A DNA stretch of 64,000 nucleotides from Streptomyces sp. NBC_01465. GTDB lineage: Bacteria > Actinomycetota > Actinomycetes > Streptomycetales > Streptomycetaceae. Made by a program: the position numbers and the translations under genes. The DNA is taken from contig NZ_CP109467.1 in the NCBI RefSeq assembly GCF_036227325.1, positions 5,580,001 to 5,644,000 on the forward strand. Direction: 5' to 3'. Under the pieces are notes generated by a model, which ran no database searches, was not told the origin of the DNA, and worked only from the letters and a program-made list of their open reading frames with translations. Numbering within the stretch: position 1 is the stretch's first letter; every line of letters starts with the position of its first letter. Of the stretch, positions 24,419 through 33,465 are shown piece by piece.

Positions 24419-27400
24419 ACCGCACGTATCACCGACCCCGAGCAGCTCAAAGAGCTCCTCGGCATCCCGTTCACCCCGGAGCAGACGGCCTGCATCACCG
24501 CACCGCCCGCCCCGCAGGTCGTGGTGGCCGGGGCCGGGTCGGGGAAGACCACGGTGATGGCCGCGCGGGTGGTGTGGCTCGTGGGGACCGGGCAGGTGGC
24601 GCCCGAGCAGGTCCTCGGTCTGACCTTCACCAACAAGGCCGCGGGGGAGCTGGCCGAGCGCGTACGGAAGGCGCTGGTGCGGGCGGGGGTGACCGATCCG
24701 GACGTGATCGACCCGGACAACCCTCCGGGCGAGCCCCGCATCTCCACGTACCACGCCTTCGCGGGCCAGCTGCTGACCGATCACGGGCTGCGGATAGGGC
24801 TCGAGCCGACCTCCCGGCTGCTCGCGGACGCCACGCGCTACCAGCTGGCGGCGCGCGTACTGAAGGAGGCGCCGGGCCCGTATCCCGCGCTGACCAGGTC
24901 CTTCTCCTCGCTCGTGAGCGATCTGCTCGCACTGGACGGCGAGTTGTCGGAACATCTCGCGGAGCCGGCGCGGCTGCGGGCGTACGACACCGAACTGCTG
25001 GAGATCCTGGAGGGCGCCAAGCTCTCCAACGCCGACCTCCGCAAGGTGCCCGAGGCGGCCGAGGCCCGGCGGGAACTCCTCGACCTGGTGGAGCGCTACC
25101 GCAAGGCGAAAGGGGCCCGCGACCTCCTCGACTTCGGCGACCAGATCGCGCTCTCGGCGGAGCTGGCGCGGACGATGCCCCAGGTGGGGACGGTCCTGCG
25201 GGACGAGTTCCGGGTGGTGCTCCTCGACGAGTACCAGGACACGTCCGTGGCCCAACGACTGCTGCTCTCCGGCCTGTTCGGGGGCGGCAGCGGGCACGCG
25301 GTGACGGCGGTGGGCGACCCCTGCCAGGCGATCTACGGCTGGCGCGGTGCCTCCGTGGCCAACCTCGACGACTTCCCCGACCACTTCCCGTACGCCGACG
25401 GAACCCCCGCGAGGCGCTACTCGCTCAGCGAGAACCGCCGCAGCGGCGGCCGCCTCCTCGCCCTCGCCAACGGCCTCGCGGAGCCGCTGCGGGCGATGCA
25501 CGCGGGGGTGGAGGCGCTGCGGGCCGCGCCCGGCGCGGAGCGCGACGGAACGGTGCGCTGCGCCCTGCTGCGTACGCACGAGGAGGAGATCGACTGGGTC
25601 GCGGACTCCATCGCGCATCTGGTGCGTACGGGCAGGGAACCGGGCGAGATCGCGGTCCTGTGCCGTACGGCGGGCGACTTCGCGGAGATCCAGGGGGCGT
25701 TGGTCGCGCGGGACGTCCCGGTGGAGGTGGTCGGTCTGTCGGGCCTGCTCCACCTCCCGGAGATCGCGGACCTGGTCGCGTACTGCGAGGTGCTGCAGGA
25801 CCCCGGCGCGAACGCCTCGCTGGTGCGGCTGCTGACGGGTCCGCGCTGGCGGATCGGGCCGCGCGACCTGGCACTCCTCGGGCGTCGGGCGCGGCTGCTC
25901 GTACGGTACGAGACGGGCGCCGACGACGACCCGGACCAGCGGCTCGCGGACGCGGTGGAGGGGGTGGACCCGTCCGAGGTGATCTCCCTGGCGGACGCGC
26001 TGGACACCTTCCTCGACTCGGGCGGCGAGGACGACGGCCTCCCGTTCTCCGTCGAGGCGAGGGTGCGCTTCGCCCGACTGGCGGCCGAACTGCGCGATCT
26101 GCGGCGGTCGTTGGCGGACCCGCTGATGGACGTACTGCACCGGGTGCTGGCCACGACGGGCCTGGAGGTCGAGCTGTCGGCGTCGCCGCACGCGCTGGCG
26201 GCGCGCCGCCGCGAGACCCTGTCGAACTTCCTGGACATCGCGGCGGGCTTCGCGTCGCTGGACGGGGAGGCGTCGCTGCTGGCGTTCCTGGGCTTCCTGC
26301 GGACGGCGGCGCAGTACGAGAAGGGCCTGGACAACGCGCTGCCCGGCGGCGAGAACACGGTGAAGGTCCTCACCGCGCACAAGTCCAAGGGGCTTGAGTG
26401 GGACGTGGTGGTGGTCCCCGGCCTGGTGGCGAAGCAGTTCCCGAGCGAGCAGGGCCGCGAGTCCTGGACGGCCCAGCCGAAGGTGTTGCCGCACGCCCTG
26501 CGCGGGGACGCGGCGACGCTGCCGGACGTCGGGGCGTGGGACGCGAAGGGGATCGCGGGGTTCAAGGCGGCGATGAAGGCGCACCAGCACACGGAGGAAC
26601 TGCGCCTGGGCTACGTCACGTTCACCCGCCCGCGCTCGCTGCTGCTGGGCTCGGCGCACTGGTGGGGCCCGACGCAGAAGAAGCCGCGCGGCCCCTCGGA
26701 CTTCCTGCTGGAGCTGTACGAGCACTGCCGCTCGGGCTTCGGCGAGATCGAGGCATGGGCGGAGGCCCCGGAGGAGGACGAGGAGAACCCGTCCCTGCAG
26801 GAGGCGGCGAAGGACCACGCGTGGCCCCTGCCCCTGGACGAGGCGGCGACGGCGCGAAGGAGGGCGGCGGCGGAGCGGGTGCTGGCGTTCCTGGAGAGGC
26901 CGGAGGAGCCCGAACCTGTCCACGCGGTCGAGGCGTATCCGGAGGAGGGTGACCTTTCGGACTGGGACGACTGGGCGACGGAGCAAAATCAAGCCCCTCC
27001 GGCGATTGAGGAGCGGAGGTCCGGGGGCGGAGCCCCCGATGCTGCGGAGCAGCACTCCCTGGCCGCGCCCGACCCCGCCGCACGCCCCCACCCCACCGAC
27101 CCCGCCCCCACCGACCCGCTCACGCCCGAGGAGACAAGGACGCTCACCTCCTGGGACAGGGACCTCGACGCGCTCACGGAAGAGCTCCGCCGCTCCCGCC
27201 GCACCACCGTCGACGTCCCCGTCCCGCCCGCCCTCTCCGCCTCCCAGCTCCTCCGCATCGCCGCCGACCCCGACGGCTTCGCCCAGGAGCTGGCCCGCCC
27301 CATGCCCAGGCCCCCCGCCCCCGGCGCCCGCCGGGGCACCCGTTTCCACGCCTGGGTCGAGGCCCGCTTCGAGGAGCTCCCCCTCCCGATGCTCGGCCCC

Positions 27401-27847
27401 GACGAGCTCCCCGGCGGTTACGACGACGAGCCCGAGATCCAGGACGAGCGCGACCTGGCCACCCTCAAGGACGCCTTCGAGCGCACCCCGTACGCCCACC
27501 GCACCCCGTACCGCATCGAGGCCCCCGTCCAGCTCACCCTCGCGGGCCGCGTGGTCCGGGGCCGCATCGACGCGGTCTACCGCACGGGCCCGGCCACGTA
27601 CGAGATCGTCGACTGGAAGACCCACCACGCCCCCACCGCGGACCCCCTCCAGCTCGCGGTCTACCGCCTCGCCTGGGCGGAGCGCCACAGGATCCCGCTC
27701 ACCTCGGTGGACGCCGTGTTCCTCTACGTACGCAGCGGCGAGGTCGTCCGGCCCGCGCACCTCCCGGGCCGCGAGGAGCTGGAGCGGATCCTCATGGGAG
27801 AGCCGCCGGACGAACCACCGGACGAGCCACCCCCACCGGCCGGTTAG
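24416..27847 (+). CDS. adnB: AdnB: UvrD-like helicase with RecB-family nuclease
   Basis: A 1143-residue partner of AdnA. The motor has VVAGAGSGKTTVM near residue 40, LLDEYQDTS near 277, GDPCQAIYGWRGA near 300 and TAHKSKGLEWD near 655. The nuclease near 1040-1090 has RGRIDAVYRTG, EIVDWKT and QLAVYRLAWAE. Unlike AdnA it lacks the C-terminal cysteine cluster. GTG 24416 gives the conserved start MTARITDPEQ and follows a -10 box by seven bases; the open frame extends back to 24392. Residues 857-874, in the linker between motor and nuclease, are encoded by a dispersed repeat copy, and the flanking segment rich in Ala, Pro and Asp is probably disordered. Confidence 0.94.
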   Translation: MTARITDPEQLKELLGIPFTPEQTACITAPPAPQVVVAGAGSGKTTVMAARVVWLVGTGQVAPEQVLGLTFTNKAAGELAERVRKALVRAGVTDPDVIDPDNPPGEPRISTYHAFAGQLLTDHGLRIGLEPTSRLLADATRYQLAARVLKEAPGPYPALTRSFSSLVSDLLALDGELSEHLAEPARLRAYDTELLEILEGAKLSNADLRKVPEAAEARRELLDLVERYRKAKGARDLLDFGDQIALSAELARTMPQVGTVLRDEFRVVLLDEYQDTSVAQRLLLSGLFGGGSGHAVTAVGDPCQAIYGWRGASVANLDDFPDHFPYADGTPARRYSLSENRRSGGRLLALANGLAEPLRAMHAGVEALRAAPGAERDGTVRCALLRTHEEEIDWVADSIAHLVRTGREPGEIAVLCRTAGDFAEIQGALVARDVPVEVVGLSGLLHLPEIADLVAYCEVLQDPGANASLVRLLTGPRWRIGPRDLALLGRRARLLVRYETGADDDPDQRLADAVEGVDPSEVISLADALDTFLDSGGEDDGLPFSVEARVRFARLAAELRDLRRSLADPLMDVLHRVLATTGLEVELSASPHALAARRRETLSNFLDIAAGFASLDGEASLLAFLGFLRTAAQYEKGLDNALPGGENTVKVLTAHKSKGLEWDVVVVPGLVAKQFPSEQGRESWTAQPKVLPHALRGDAATLPDVGAWDAKGIAGFKAAMKAHQHTEELRLGYVTFTRPRSLLLGSAHWWGPTQKKPRGPSDFLLELYEHCRSGFGEIEAWAEAPEEDEENPSLQEAAKDHAWPLPLDEAATARRRAAAERVLAFLERPEEPEPVHAVEAYPEEGDLSDWDDWATEQNQAPPAIEERRSGGGAPDAAEQHSLAAPDPAARPHPTDPAPTDPLTPEETRTLTSWDRDLDALTEELRRSRRTTVDVPVPPALSASQLLRIAADPDGFAQELARPMPRPPAPGARRGTRFHAWVEARFEELPLPMLGPDELPGGYDDEPEIQDERDLATLKDAFERTPYAHRTPYRIEAPVQLTLAGRVVRGRIDAVYRTGPATYEIVDWKTHHAPTADPLQLAVYRLAWAERHRIPLTSVDAVFLYVRSGEVVRPAHLPGREELERILMGEPPDEPPDEPPPPAG
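26984..27037 (-). repeat. Dispersed repeat, copy B, in frame inside adnB
   Basis: These 54 bases equal the reverse complement of 55110-55163 with one mismatch. The core on the minus strand reads CTCCTCAATCGCCGG then AGGGGCTTGATTTTG. It is translated in frame in AdnB as part of the linker (residues 857-874, with APPAIEERRSGGGAP inside). Confidence 0.9.
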
Positions 27848-27860
27848 GCTCGATGGCATG
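27845..27860 (+). promoter_or_regulatory. -10 box of a probable leaderless peptidase transcript
   Basis: TAGGCT (27845-27850) lies seven bases before ATG 27858. Its TAG is also the stop codon of adnB, so promoter and stop overlap. Confidence 0.55.
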
Positions 27861-29252
27861 AGCGACACCCCGGACAGTGCCGTCCGTACGTACATCGAAG
27901 CGCACCGCACGGCCTTCCTCGACGACCTGGCCGACTGGCTGCGCATCCCGTCCGTCTCCGCCCAGCCGGACCACGACGCGGACGTACGGCGCAGCGCCGA
28001 CTGGCTGGCCGCCAAGCTCAAGGAAACCGGCTTCCCCACCACGGAAATCCTCGATACGCCCGGCGCCCCCGCGGTCTACGCGGAGTGGCCCTCCGAGGAC
28101 CCCGCCGCCCCCACCGTCCTGGTCTACGGACACCACGACGTGCAGCCCGCCGCCGTCGAGGACGGCTGGCACACCGACCCCTTCGAGCCGGTGATCGAGG
28201 ACGGCCGGATGTACGGAAGGGGCGCCGCGGACGACAAGGGCCAGGTGTTCTTCCACACACTCGGCGTCCGCGCCCACCTCGCCGCCACCGGCCGCACGAC
28301 CCCTGCCGTGAACCTCAAGCTCCTCATCGAGGGCGAGGAGGAGTCCGGCTCCCCGCACTTCCGCGAGCTGGTCGAGGCGCACGCCGACCGCCTCGCCGCC
28401 GACGCCGTGATCGTCTCCGACACCGGCATGTGGTCCGAGACGACGCCCACCGTCTGCACGGGCATGCGCGGCCTCGCCGAGTGCGAGATCACCTTCCGGG
28501 GCCCCGACCAGGACATCCACTCGGGCTCCTTCGGCGGCGCGGTCCCCAACCCCGCCACCACCGCGGCCCGCCTGGTCGCAGCGCTCCACGACGCCGACGA
28601 GCGCATCACGATCCCCGGCTTCTACGACGGGATCGCGGAGCTCACGGACAGCGAGCGCGAGCTCTTCTCGGAGCTCCCCTTCGACGAGGCCGAGTGGCTG
28701 CGTACGGCCAAGTCCCGCGCCCCGCACGGCGAGAAGGGCCTCACGACCCTGGAGCGCATCTGGGCCCGCCCGACCGCCGAGGTCAACGGCATCGGCGGCG
28801 GCTACCAGGGCCCCGGCGGCAAGACGATCGTCCCGTCCTCCGCGATGGTGAAGCTCTCGTTCCGGCTGGTCGCGGGCCAGGACCCGGCCCGTATCGAGCA
28901 GTTGGTCACGGACTGGACGGCGACGCAGGTCCCGGCCGGCATCGACCACACGATCACCTTCAGCGCGGGCACCCGCCCCTGCCTGACCCCGCTCGACCAC
29001 CCGGCGCTCCAGTCGGTCGTACGGGCCATGGGCAAGGCCTTCGACACCAAGATCCGCTTCACGCGCGAGGGCGGCTCCGGCCCCGCCGCCGATCTTCAGG
29101 ACGTACTCGGTGCACCCGTGCTCTTCCTGGGTATCTCCGTACCGTCGGACGGCTGGCACGCACCCAACGAGAAGGTCGAGATCGACCTGCTCCTCAAGGG
29201 CGTAGAGACCACCGCCCACCTCTGGAGCGACCTCGCCACCGCGCTCCACTGA
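27858..29252 (+). CDS. M20 family metallopeptidase (dipeptidase-like)
   Basis: A 464-residue cytoplasmic zinc peptidase of the M20 (ArgE/DapE/carnosinase-like) family. Metal and catalytic motifs: YGHHDVQP near residue 90, MYGRGAADDKGQV near 122, IEGEEESGS near 157, and the dimerisation-domain histidine in DIHSGSFGG near 225. GGGYQGPGGKTIVPSSAMVK and HAPNEKV (near 440) complete the set. It follows adnB by ten bases but appears to have its own leaderless promoter. Substrate unknown; relatives hydrolyse dipeptides or deacylate amino acids. Confidence 0.92.
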   Translation: MSDTPDSAVRTYIEAHRTAFLDDLADWLRIPSVSAQPDHDADVRRSADWLAAKLKETGFPTTEILDTPGAPAVYAEWPSEDPAAPTVLVYGHHDVQPAAVEDGWHTDPFEPVIEDGRMYGRGAADDKGQVFFHTLGVRAHLAATGRTTPAVNLKLLIEGEEESGSPHFRELVEAHADRLAADAVIVSDTGMWSETTPTVCTGMRGLAECEITFRGPDQDIHSGSFGGAVPNPATTAARLVAALHDADERITIPGFYDGIAELTDSERELFSELPFDEAEWLRTAKSRAPHGEKGLTTLERIWARPTAEVNGIGGGYQGPGGKTIVPSSAMVKLSFRLVAGQDPARIEQLVTDWTATQVPAGIDHTITFSAGTRPCLTPLDHPALQSVVRAMGKAFDTKIRFTREGGSGPAADLQDVLGAPVLFLGISVPSDGWHAPNEKVEIDLLLKGVETTAHLWSDLATALH

Positions 29253-29291
29253 ACCGAACAGTCCGTCCATGAGGGGGAGTTGGAAGCACCA

Positions 29292-30242
29292 GTGAGCACC
29301 AGCAGCCACATCACCACCGAAGACCCGAACCGGCCCATCGGTCTGACCGCACCGAGCGGTATCGACCGCGCCGCGCACCACCGCCTCGACGAGGCCTGGC
29401 TCATGGCGGCCTGGAGCCACCCCTCCACCCGGGTCTTCGTGGTCTCCGGCGGGCAGGCCCTGATCGACGAGAACGCCGAGGGCGTGACCGAGCTCGTCAT
29501 GACGCCGTCCTTCGAGGCGCCGCTCACCGAGGAGCACCGCTACTTCCTCGGCACGGACACCGAGGGGATCCACTACTTCGCCCTGCAGAAGGACGCGCTG
29601 CCCGGCCGCATGGACCAGCCCGCGCGCCCGGCGGGCCTGCGCGAGGCGGGACTCCTCCTCTCACCGCGCGACGCCGGCCTGCTCGTCCACGCGGTGGCCC
29701 TGGAGAACTGGCAGCGACTGCACCGCTTCTGCTCGCGCTGCGGCGAGCGCACGGTCATTGCCGCGGCCGGTCACATCCGCCGCTGCCAGGCGTGCGGGGC
29801 CGAGCACTACCCGCGTACGGACCCGGCCGTGATCATGCTGGTGACGGACGACGAGGACCGGGCACTCCTGGGCCGCCAGGTGCACTGGCCGGAAGGGCGC
29901 TTCTCGACGCTCGCGGGCTTCGTCGAGCCGGGCGAGTCGATCGAGGCGTCGGTGGCGCGCGAGGTCTTCGAGGAGGCGGGCGTGGCGATCGGCGAGGTGA
30001 GCTACGTGGCCAGCCAGCCGTGGCCGTTCCCCTCGTCGCTGATGCTCGGCTTCATGGCGCGGGCGACGACCTTCGAGATCAATGTGGACGGCGAGGAGAT
30101 CAGCGAGGCGCGCTGGTTCTCGCGCGAGGACCTGCGGACGGCCATCGAGACCGGCGAGATCCTGCCGCCCTCGGGCATCTCGATCGCGGCCCGCCTGGTG
30201 GAGCTCTGGTACGGAAAGCCGCTGCCCAAGCCTCTGGCCTGA
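29292..30242 (+). CDS. nudC: NADH/NAD+ pyrophosphatase NudC
   Basis: A 316-residue NUDIX hydrolase that cleaves NADH and NAD+ to NMN(H) and AMP, and in related bacteria removes NAD caps from RNA. A zinc ribbon is formed by CSRCG and CQACG (near 150-170). The Nudix box GFVEPGESIEASVAREVFEEAGV lies near 210-232. The NudC-specific SQPWPFPSSLM follows. GTG 29292 is chosen with GGAAG five bases upstream; the TTG at 29280 is in frame but sits against the GGGGGAG. Position between the adnAB region and mrx1 is conserved in mycobacteria. Confidence 0.95.
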   Translation: MSTSSHITTEDPNRPIGLTAPSGIDRAAHHRLDEAWLMAAWSHPSTRVFVVSGGQALIDENAEGVTELVMTPSFEAPLTEEHRYFLGTDTEGIHYFALQKDALPGRMDQPARPAGLREAGLLLSPRDAGLLVHAVALENWQRLHRFCSRCGERTVIAAAGHIRRCQACGAEHYPRTDPAVIMLVTDDEDRALLGRQVHWPEGRFSTLAGFVEPGESIEASVAREVFEEAGVAIGEVSYVASQPWPFPSSLMLGFMARATTFEINVDGEEISEARWFSREDLRTAIETGEILPPSGISIAARLVELWYGKPLPKPLA

Positions 30243-30251
30243 GCCGCGGCC

Positions 30252-30279
30252 GGGCGGGCTCGCCGTACGGAGCCCGCCC
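30252..30279. terminator. Bidirectional terminator between nudC and mrx1
   Basis: Perfect ten-base arms GGGCGGGCTC and GAGCCCGCCC with an eight-base loop lie between the converging stops of nudC and mrx1. Confidence 0.85.
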
Positions 30280-30295
30280 CGCTGCGCGGAACCGC

Positions 30296-30550
30296 TTACG
30301 CGCTCAGCGCCTGCTTGACCTGGGCCAGCGACGGGTTGGTCATCACGGACTCCGCGCCGGAGTCGCCGACGATCAGCAGGGTCGGAACCGTCTGGTTCCC
30401 GCCGTTCGCCTTCTCGACGAACGCGGCCGAGTCTGCGTCGTGCTCGATGTTGATCTCGTTGTACGCGATGCCCTCGCGGTCCATCTGGCCCTTCAGCCGA
30501 CGGCAGTAGCCGCACCACGTGGTGCTGTACATCGTCACAGTGCCCGGCAT
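30296..30550 (-). CDS. mrx1: Mycoredoxin-1 (mycothiol-dependent glutaredoxin-like)
   Basis: An 84-residue thioredoxin-fold protein with the active site CGYC at residues 13-16 (STTWCGYCRRLK) and a cis-Pro segment TVPTLLI. Mycoredoxin-1 uses mycothiol to reduce S-mycothiolated proteins, keeping redox balance in actinobacteria that lack glutathione. ATG 30550 gives the usual start MPGTVTMYS; longer in-frame starts add no recognisable domain. It diverges from uvrD2 across about 170 bases that contain a consensus DnaA box. The same mrx1-uvrD2 neighbourhood occurs in mycobacteria. Confidence 0.95.
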   Translation of the reverse strand: MPGTVTMYSTTWCGYCRRLKGQMDREGIAYNEINIEHDADSAAFVEKANGGNQTVPTLLIVGDSGAESVMTNPSLAQVKQALSA

Positions 30551-30674
30551 GTGTCTCGCGCTCCTCTGCTGCTTCTGCTCCCACGTCCGACGCGTGTTCG
30601 CACCGCGTAGAACGTACGTGACCAGGCCGCCATTCCCGCACGGGTACGGCATTGGTACGACTAACCAGGCCCCC

Positions 30675-30683
30675 TGTGGACAA
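30675..30683 (-). other. Consensus DnaA box upstream of uvrD2
   Basis: TGTGGACAA on the + strand is TTGTCCACA on the minus strand, the form preferred by Streptomyces DnaA. It lies in the divergent mrx1/uvrD2 spacer, 41 bases before the chosen uvrD2 start. Confidence 0.5.
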
Positions 30684-30723
30684 CGCTTCACGTCTGCCCC
30701 CGGCGACCTGGCAGCATGGCGGG

Positions 30724-32952
30724 GTGACATCAGCAACGCACTCCCCGCTCTTCCCGCAGACTCCCCAGGTCCCCGAGGTCCCGGACTCGGCGGACGCGGT
30801 GCTCGACGGGCTCGACCCCGAGCAGCGCGAGGTCGCCCTGGCCCTGCACGGGCCTGTGTGCGTCCTGGCGGGAGCGGGGACGGGCAAAACCCGCGCCATC
30901 ACCCACCGCATCGCCTACGGGGTGCGTGCGGGGATCCTGCAGCCCGGCACGGTGCTGGCCGTCACCTTCACCAACCGCGCGGCGGGCGAGATGCGCGGCC
31001 GGCTGCGCCAGCTCGGCGCGGGCGGCGTCCAGGCGCGGACCTTCCACTCCGCGGCCCTGCGCCAGCTCCAGTACTTCTGGCCCAAGGCGGTCGGCGGCGA
31101 GATGCCGCGGCTCCTTGAGCGCAAGGTCCAGCTGGTCAACGAGGCGGCGGCACGCTGCAGGATCCGCCTGGACCGCAATGAACTGCGCGATGTCACCAGT
31201 GAGATCGAGTGGGCGAAGGTCACCCAGACCGTCCCCGCCGACTACCCGGCGGCGGTCGCCAAGTCGTCCCGTGACGCCCCCAGGGCAGCGGCGGAAATCA
31301 GCCAGATCTACGGGACGTACGAACAACTGAAGCGCGACCGCGGAGTCATCGACTTCGAGGACGTCCTGCTCCTGACGGTCGGCATCCTGCAGGACCGCCA
31401 CGACATCGCCGCGACGATCCGCAGCCAGTACCAGCACTTCGTGGTCGACGAGTACCAGGACGTCAGCCCGCTCCAGCAGCGGCTCCTCGAACTGTGGCTC
31501 GGCGACCGCGAGAACCTCTGCGTGGTCGGGGACGCCAGCCAGACGATCTACTCGTTCACCGGCGCCACCCCCGACCACCTCCTGAACTTCCGCACGCGCT
31601 ACGCGGGCGCGACGGTCGTGAAGCTGATCCGCGACTACCGCTCCACCCCCCAGGTCGTCCACCTCGCCAACGGACTGCTCGCCCAGGCCCGCGGCAAGGC
31701 CGCCGACCACCGGCTGGAACTGGTCTCCCAGCGCGAGGCGGGCCCGGCCCCGTCGTACGTCGAGTACGGGGACGAGCCCGCCGAGGCCGAGTCCACCGCC
31801 CGCCGCATCCGCGACCTGATCGCCTCGGGCACCCCCGCATCCGAGATCGCCGTCCTCTACCGCATCAACGCCCAGTCGCAGGTGTACGAGACGGCCCTGG
31901 CCGACGCCGGGGTGCCCTACCAGCTGCGCGGGGCCGAGCGCTTCTTCGAGCGCCCCGAGGTGCGCGAGGCGATCGTCGCCCTGCGCGGCGCGGCCCGCGC
32001 CGGCGGCAACGACTCCCTCCTCGACGACGCCGACGACCTGGCGTCACAGGTGCGGGCCGTGCTCGGCACCAAGGGCTGGACGGCCAAGGCCCCGGCCGGC
32101 TCCGGCGCGGTCCGCGACCGCTGGGAGTCCCTGGCCGCCCTGGTCCGCCTCGCGGAAGACTTCGGCAAGGCAAAGCCCGGCTCGACGCTCTCCCACCTCG
32201 TCGCCGAGCTCGACGAGCGCGCCGCCGCCCAGCACGCCCCGACGGTCCAGGGCGTCACCCTCGCCTCCCTGCACGCGGCCAAGGGCCTGGAGTGGGACGC
32301 GGTGTTCCTGGTCGGCCTGACCGAGGGCATGATGCCGATCACGTACGCCAAGACCGACGAGCAGATCGAGGAGGAGCGCCGACTGCTCTACGTCGGCGTC
32401 ACCCGCGCCCGACTGCACCTCACGCTCTCCTGGTCGCTGGCCCGCGCCCCCGGCGGCCGTGCGTCGCGCCGTCCCAGCCGCTTCCTGACCGGATTGCGCC
32501 CGGGCACCGTGGCATCGGGCGCCCGCAGCGCGGGCGGCGCCGGAGGCATCGAACGGGGCGGCTCCACGGCCTTCGGGCAGGACACGCCCACGAGCGCGGC
32601 CCCGCGCCGCAAGAACCGCGGCCCTGTCCGCTGCCGGGTCTGCGGCAAGGCGCTGACCGACGGCGGCGAGATGAAACTGATGCGCTGCGAGGACTGCCCG
32701 TCGGACATGGACGAGGGTCTCTACGAGCGGCTGCGCGACTGGCGGGCGGTCCAGGCGAAGGCGCTGGGACAGCCCGGATACTGCGTGTTCACGGACAAAA
32801 CGCTGATGGCGATCGCAGAGAACGTTCCGTCGACCGACAACGAGCTGGCGACCATCCCCGGAGTCGGTGTCCGGAAGCTGGACCGGTTCGGATCGGACGT
32901 CCTGGCGATCTGCGCAGGTCAGGAGCTTGGAGAAAGCTCCGAGGACGACTGA
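30724..32952 (+). CDS. uvrD2: UvrD2: SF1 helicase with tetracysteine and HRDC domains
   Basis: A 742-residue 3'-5' DNA helicase. Motor motifs: LAGAGTGKTRAITHR near residue 45, VDEYQDVSPLQ near 242, GDASQTIYSFTGA near 268, SLHAAKGLEWD near 515, RRLLYVGVTRAR near 555. After the motor come the UvrD2-specific tetracysteine (CRVCGK and MRCEDCP, near 637-658) and a C-terminal HRDC domain (LRDWRAVQAKALGQPGYCVF, ATIPGVGVRKLDRFG). In mycobacteria the tetracysteine links the motor and HRDC and is needed for unwinding. GTG 30724 matches the known MTSATHS start; an in-frame TTG at 30652 lies upstream. The stop is just before the wblC promoter. Confidence 0.95.
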   Translation: MTSATHSPLFPQTPQVPEVPDSADAVLDGLDPEQREVALALHGPVCVLAGAGTGKTRAITHRIAYGVRAGILQPGTVLAVTFTNRAAGEMRGRLRQLGAGGVQARTFHSAALRQLQYFWPKAVGGEMPRLLERKVQLVNEAAARCRIRLDRNELRDVTSEIEWAKVTQTVPADYPAAVAKSSRDAPRAAAEISQIYGTYEQLKRDRGVIDFEDVLLLTVGILQDRHDIAATIRSQYQHFVVDEYQDVSPLQQRLLELWLGDRENLCVVGDASQTIYSFTGATPDHLLNFRTRYAGATVVKLIRDYRSTPQVVHLANGLLAQARGKAADHRLELVSQREAGPAPSYVEYGDEPAEAESTARRIRDLIASGTPASEIAVLYRINAQSQVYETALADAGVPYQLRGAERFFERPEVREAIVALRGAARAGGNDSLLDDADDLASQVRAVLGTKGWTAKAPAGSGAVRDRWESLAALVRLAEDFGKAKPGSTLSHLVAELDERAAAQHAPTVQGVTLASLHAAKGLEWDAVFLVGLTEGMMPITYAKTDEQIEEERRLLYVGVTRARLHLTLSWSLARAPGGRASRRPSRFLTGLRPGTVASGARSAGGAGGIERGGSTAFGQDTPTSAAPRRKNRGPVRCRVCGKALTDGGEMKLMRCEDCPSDMDEGLYERLRDWRAVQAKALGQPGYCVFTDKTLMAIAENVPSTDNELATIPGVGVRKLDRFGSDVLAICAGQELGESSEDD

Positions 32953-32965
32953 GGAAAACTCGTCG

Positions 32966-33005
32966 AGAAAATAGTTTGCGCACGCCCCAGGAACCCCCAT
33001 AGGTT
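32966..33005 (+). promoter_or_regulatory. WhiB7-type promoter for the wblC leader
   Basis: A -35-like TTGCGC (32976-32981) and a -10-like TAGGTT (33000-33005) are 18 bases apart. Directly upstream of the -35 is GAAAATAGT (32966-32974). An AT-rich patch touching the -35 is the hallmark of promoters bound by WhiB7/WblC with the primary sigma factor, which fits autoregulation. A second -10-like TACTTA lies at 33053. Confidence 0.55.
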
Positions 33006-33061
33006 CTTCATCACGGGAACAGCGTCTTCTCTGAAGCCCTGACTCCGTGCTGTACTTATCA

Positions 33062-33075
33062 CCCATACGTATGGG
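33062..33075. promoter_or_regulatory. Perfect 14-bp palindrome in the wblC leader
   Basis: CCCATACGTATGGG lies between the candidate promoter and the uORF. It could be an operator for another regulator; as RNA it lacks a proper loop. Confidence 0.45.
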
Positions 33076-33125
33076 ACCAGGCCTCCGGGCCGAGGTCCTC
33101 GAGACGCCGAGAGGAGGCGAGACCA

Positions 33126-33443
33126 GTGGCAATCATCATCGACTTCATCAAAATGACCGATTCCTCGGTCGTCGCCACCTGCCCGCTCGGCTCTTCGCTC
33201 CGTGGCACCGGTCTGTCCGGCATCTCTGCCGTCAGCCCTGTCGCCCTCGCGAGCCTCCCCGTCCGGGAGCGTAATGAGCGACCGACCCAGGCACCGGAAG
33301 CAGCAGTAGCGAAGGCACAGGCCAAGGCCTATGCGTTTGCGGCAACCGGTGCCGGATTCGGAAGCACGACGCAGCAGCAGATGACGCAGCACCACAAGAT
33401 GTGGGCCTTCCGCGGGCTCGAACCCTGGAGTGATCCAGCCTGA
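33126..33443 (+). CDS. 105-codon upstream ORF in the wblC leader
   Basis: The frame starts at GTG 33126 with a strong GAGAGGAGG ribosome site (33110-33118) and ends at TGA 33441-33443, 128 bases before wblC. The peptide starts MAIIIDFIKMTDSS, has an Ala/Lys/Gln-rich middle and ends MWAFRGLEPWSDPA. It resembles no enzyme. Its place, ribosome site, and the intrinsic terminator right behind it fit the uORF-dependent attenuation described for whiB7/wblC: slowed translation by ribosome-targeting antibiotics would let transcription read through. Bases in its last codons (33409-33415) can pair with the terminator's left arm. Confidence 0.75.
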   Translation: MAIIIDFIKMTDSSVVATCPLGSSLRGTGLSGISAVSPVALASLPVRERNERPTQAPEAAVAKAQAKAYAFAATGAGFGSTTQQQMTQHHKMWAFRGLEPWSDPA

Positions 33444-33465
33444 TGCAGTCAGGCAGGCGCCTTCA

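Noticed and set aside
30560..30724. SOS (LexA) box before uvrD2, adnA or ATL
   Set aside because: No convincing GAAC-N4-GTTC-type palindrome was visible in these spacers.
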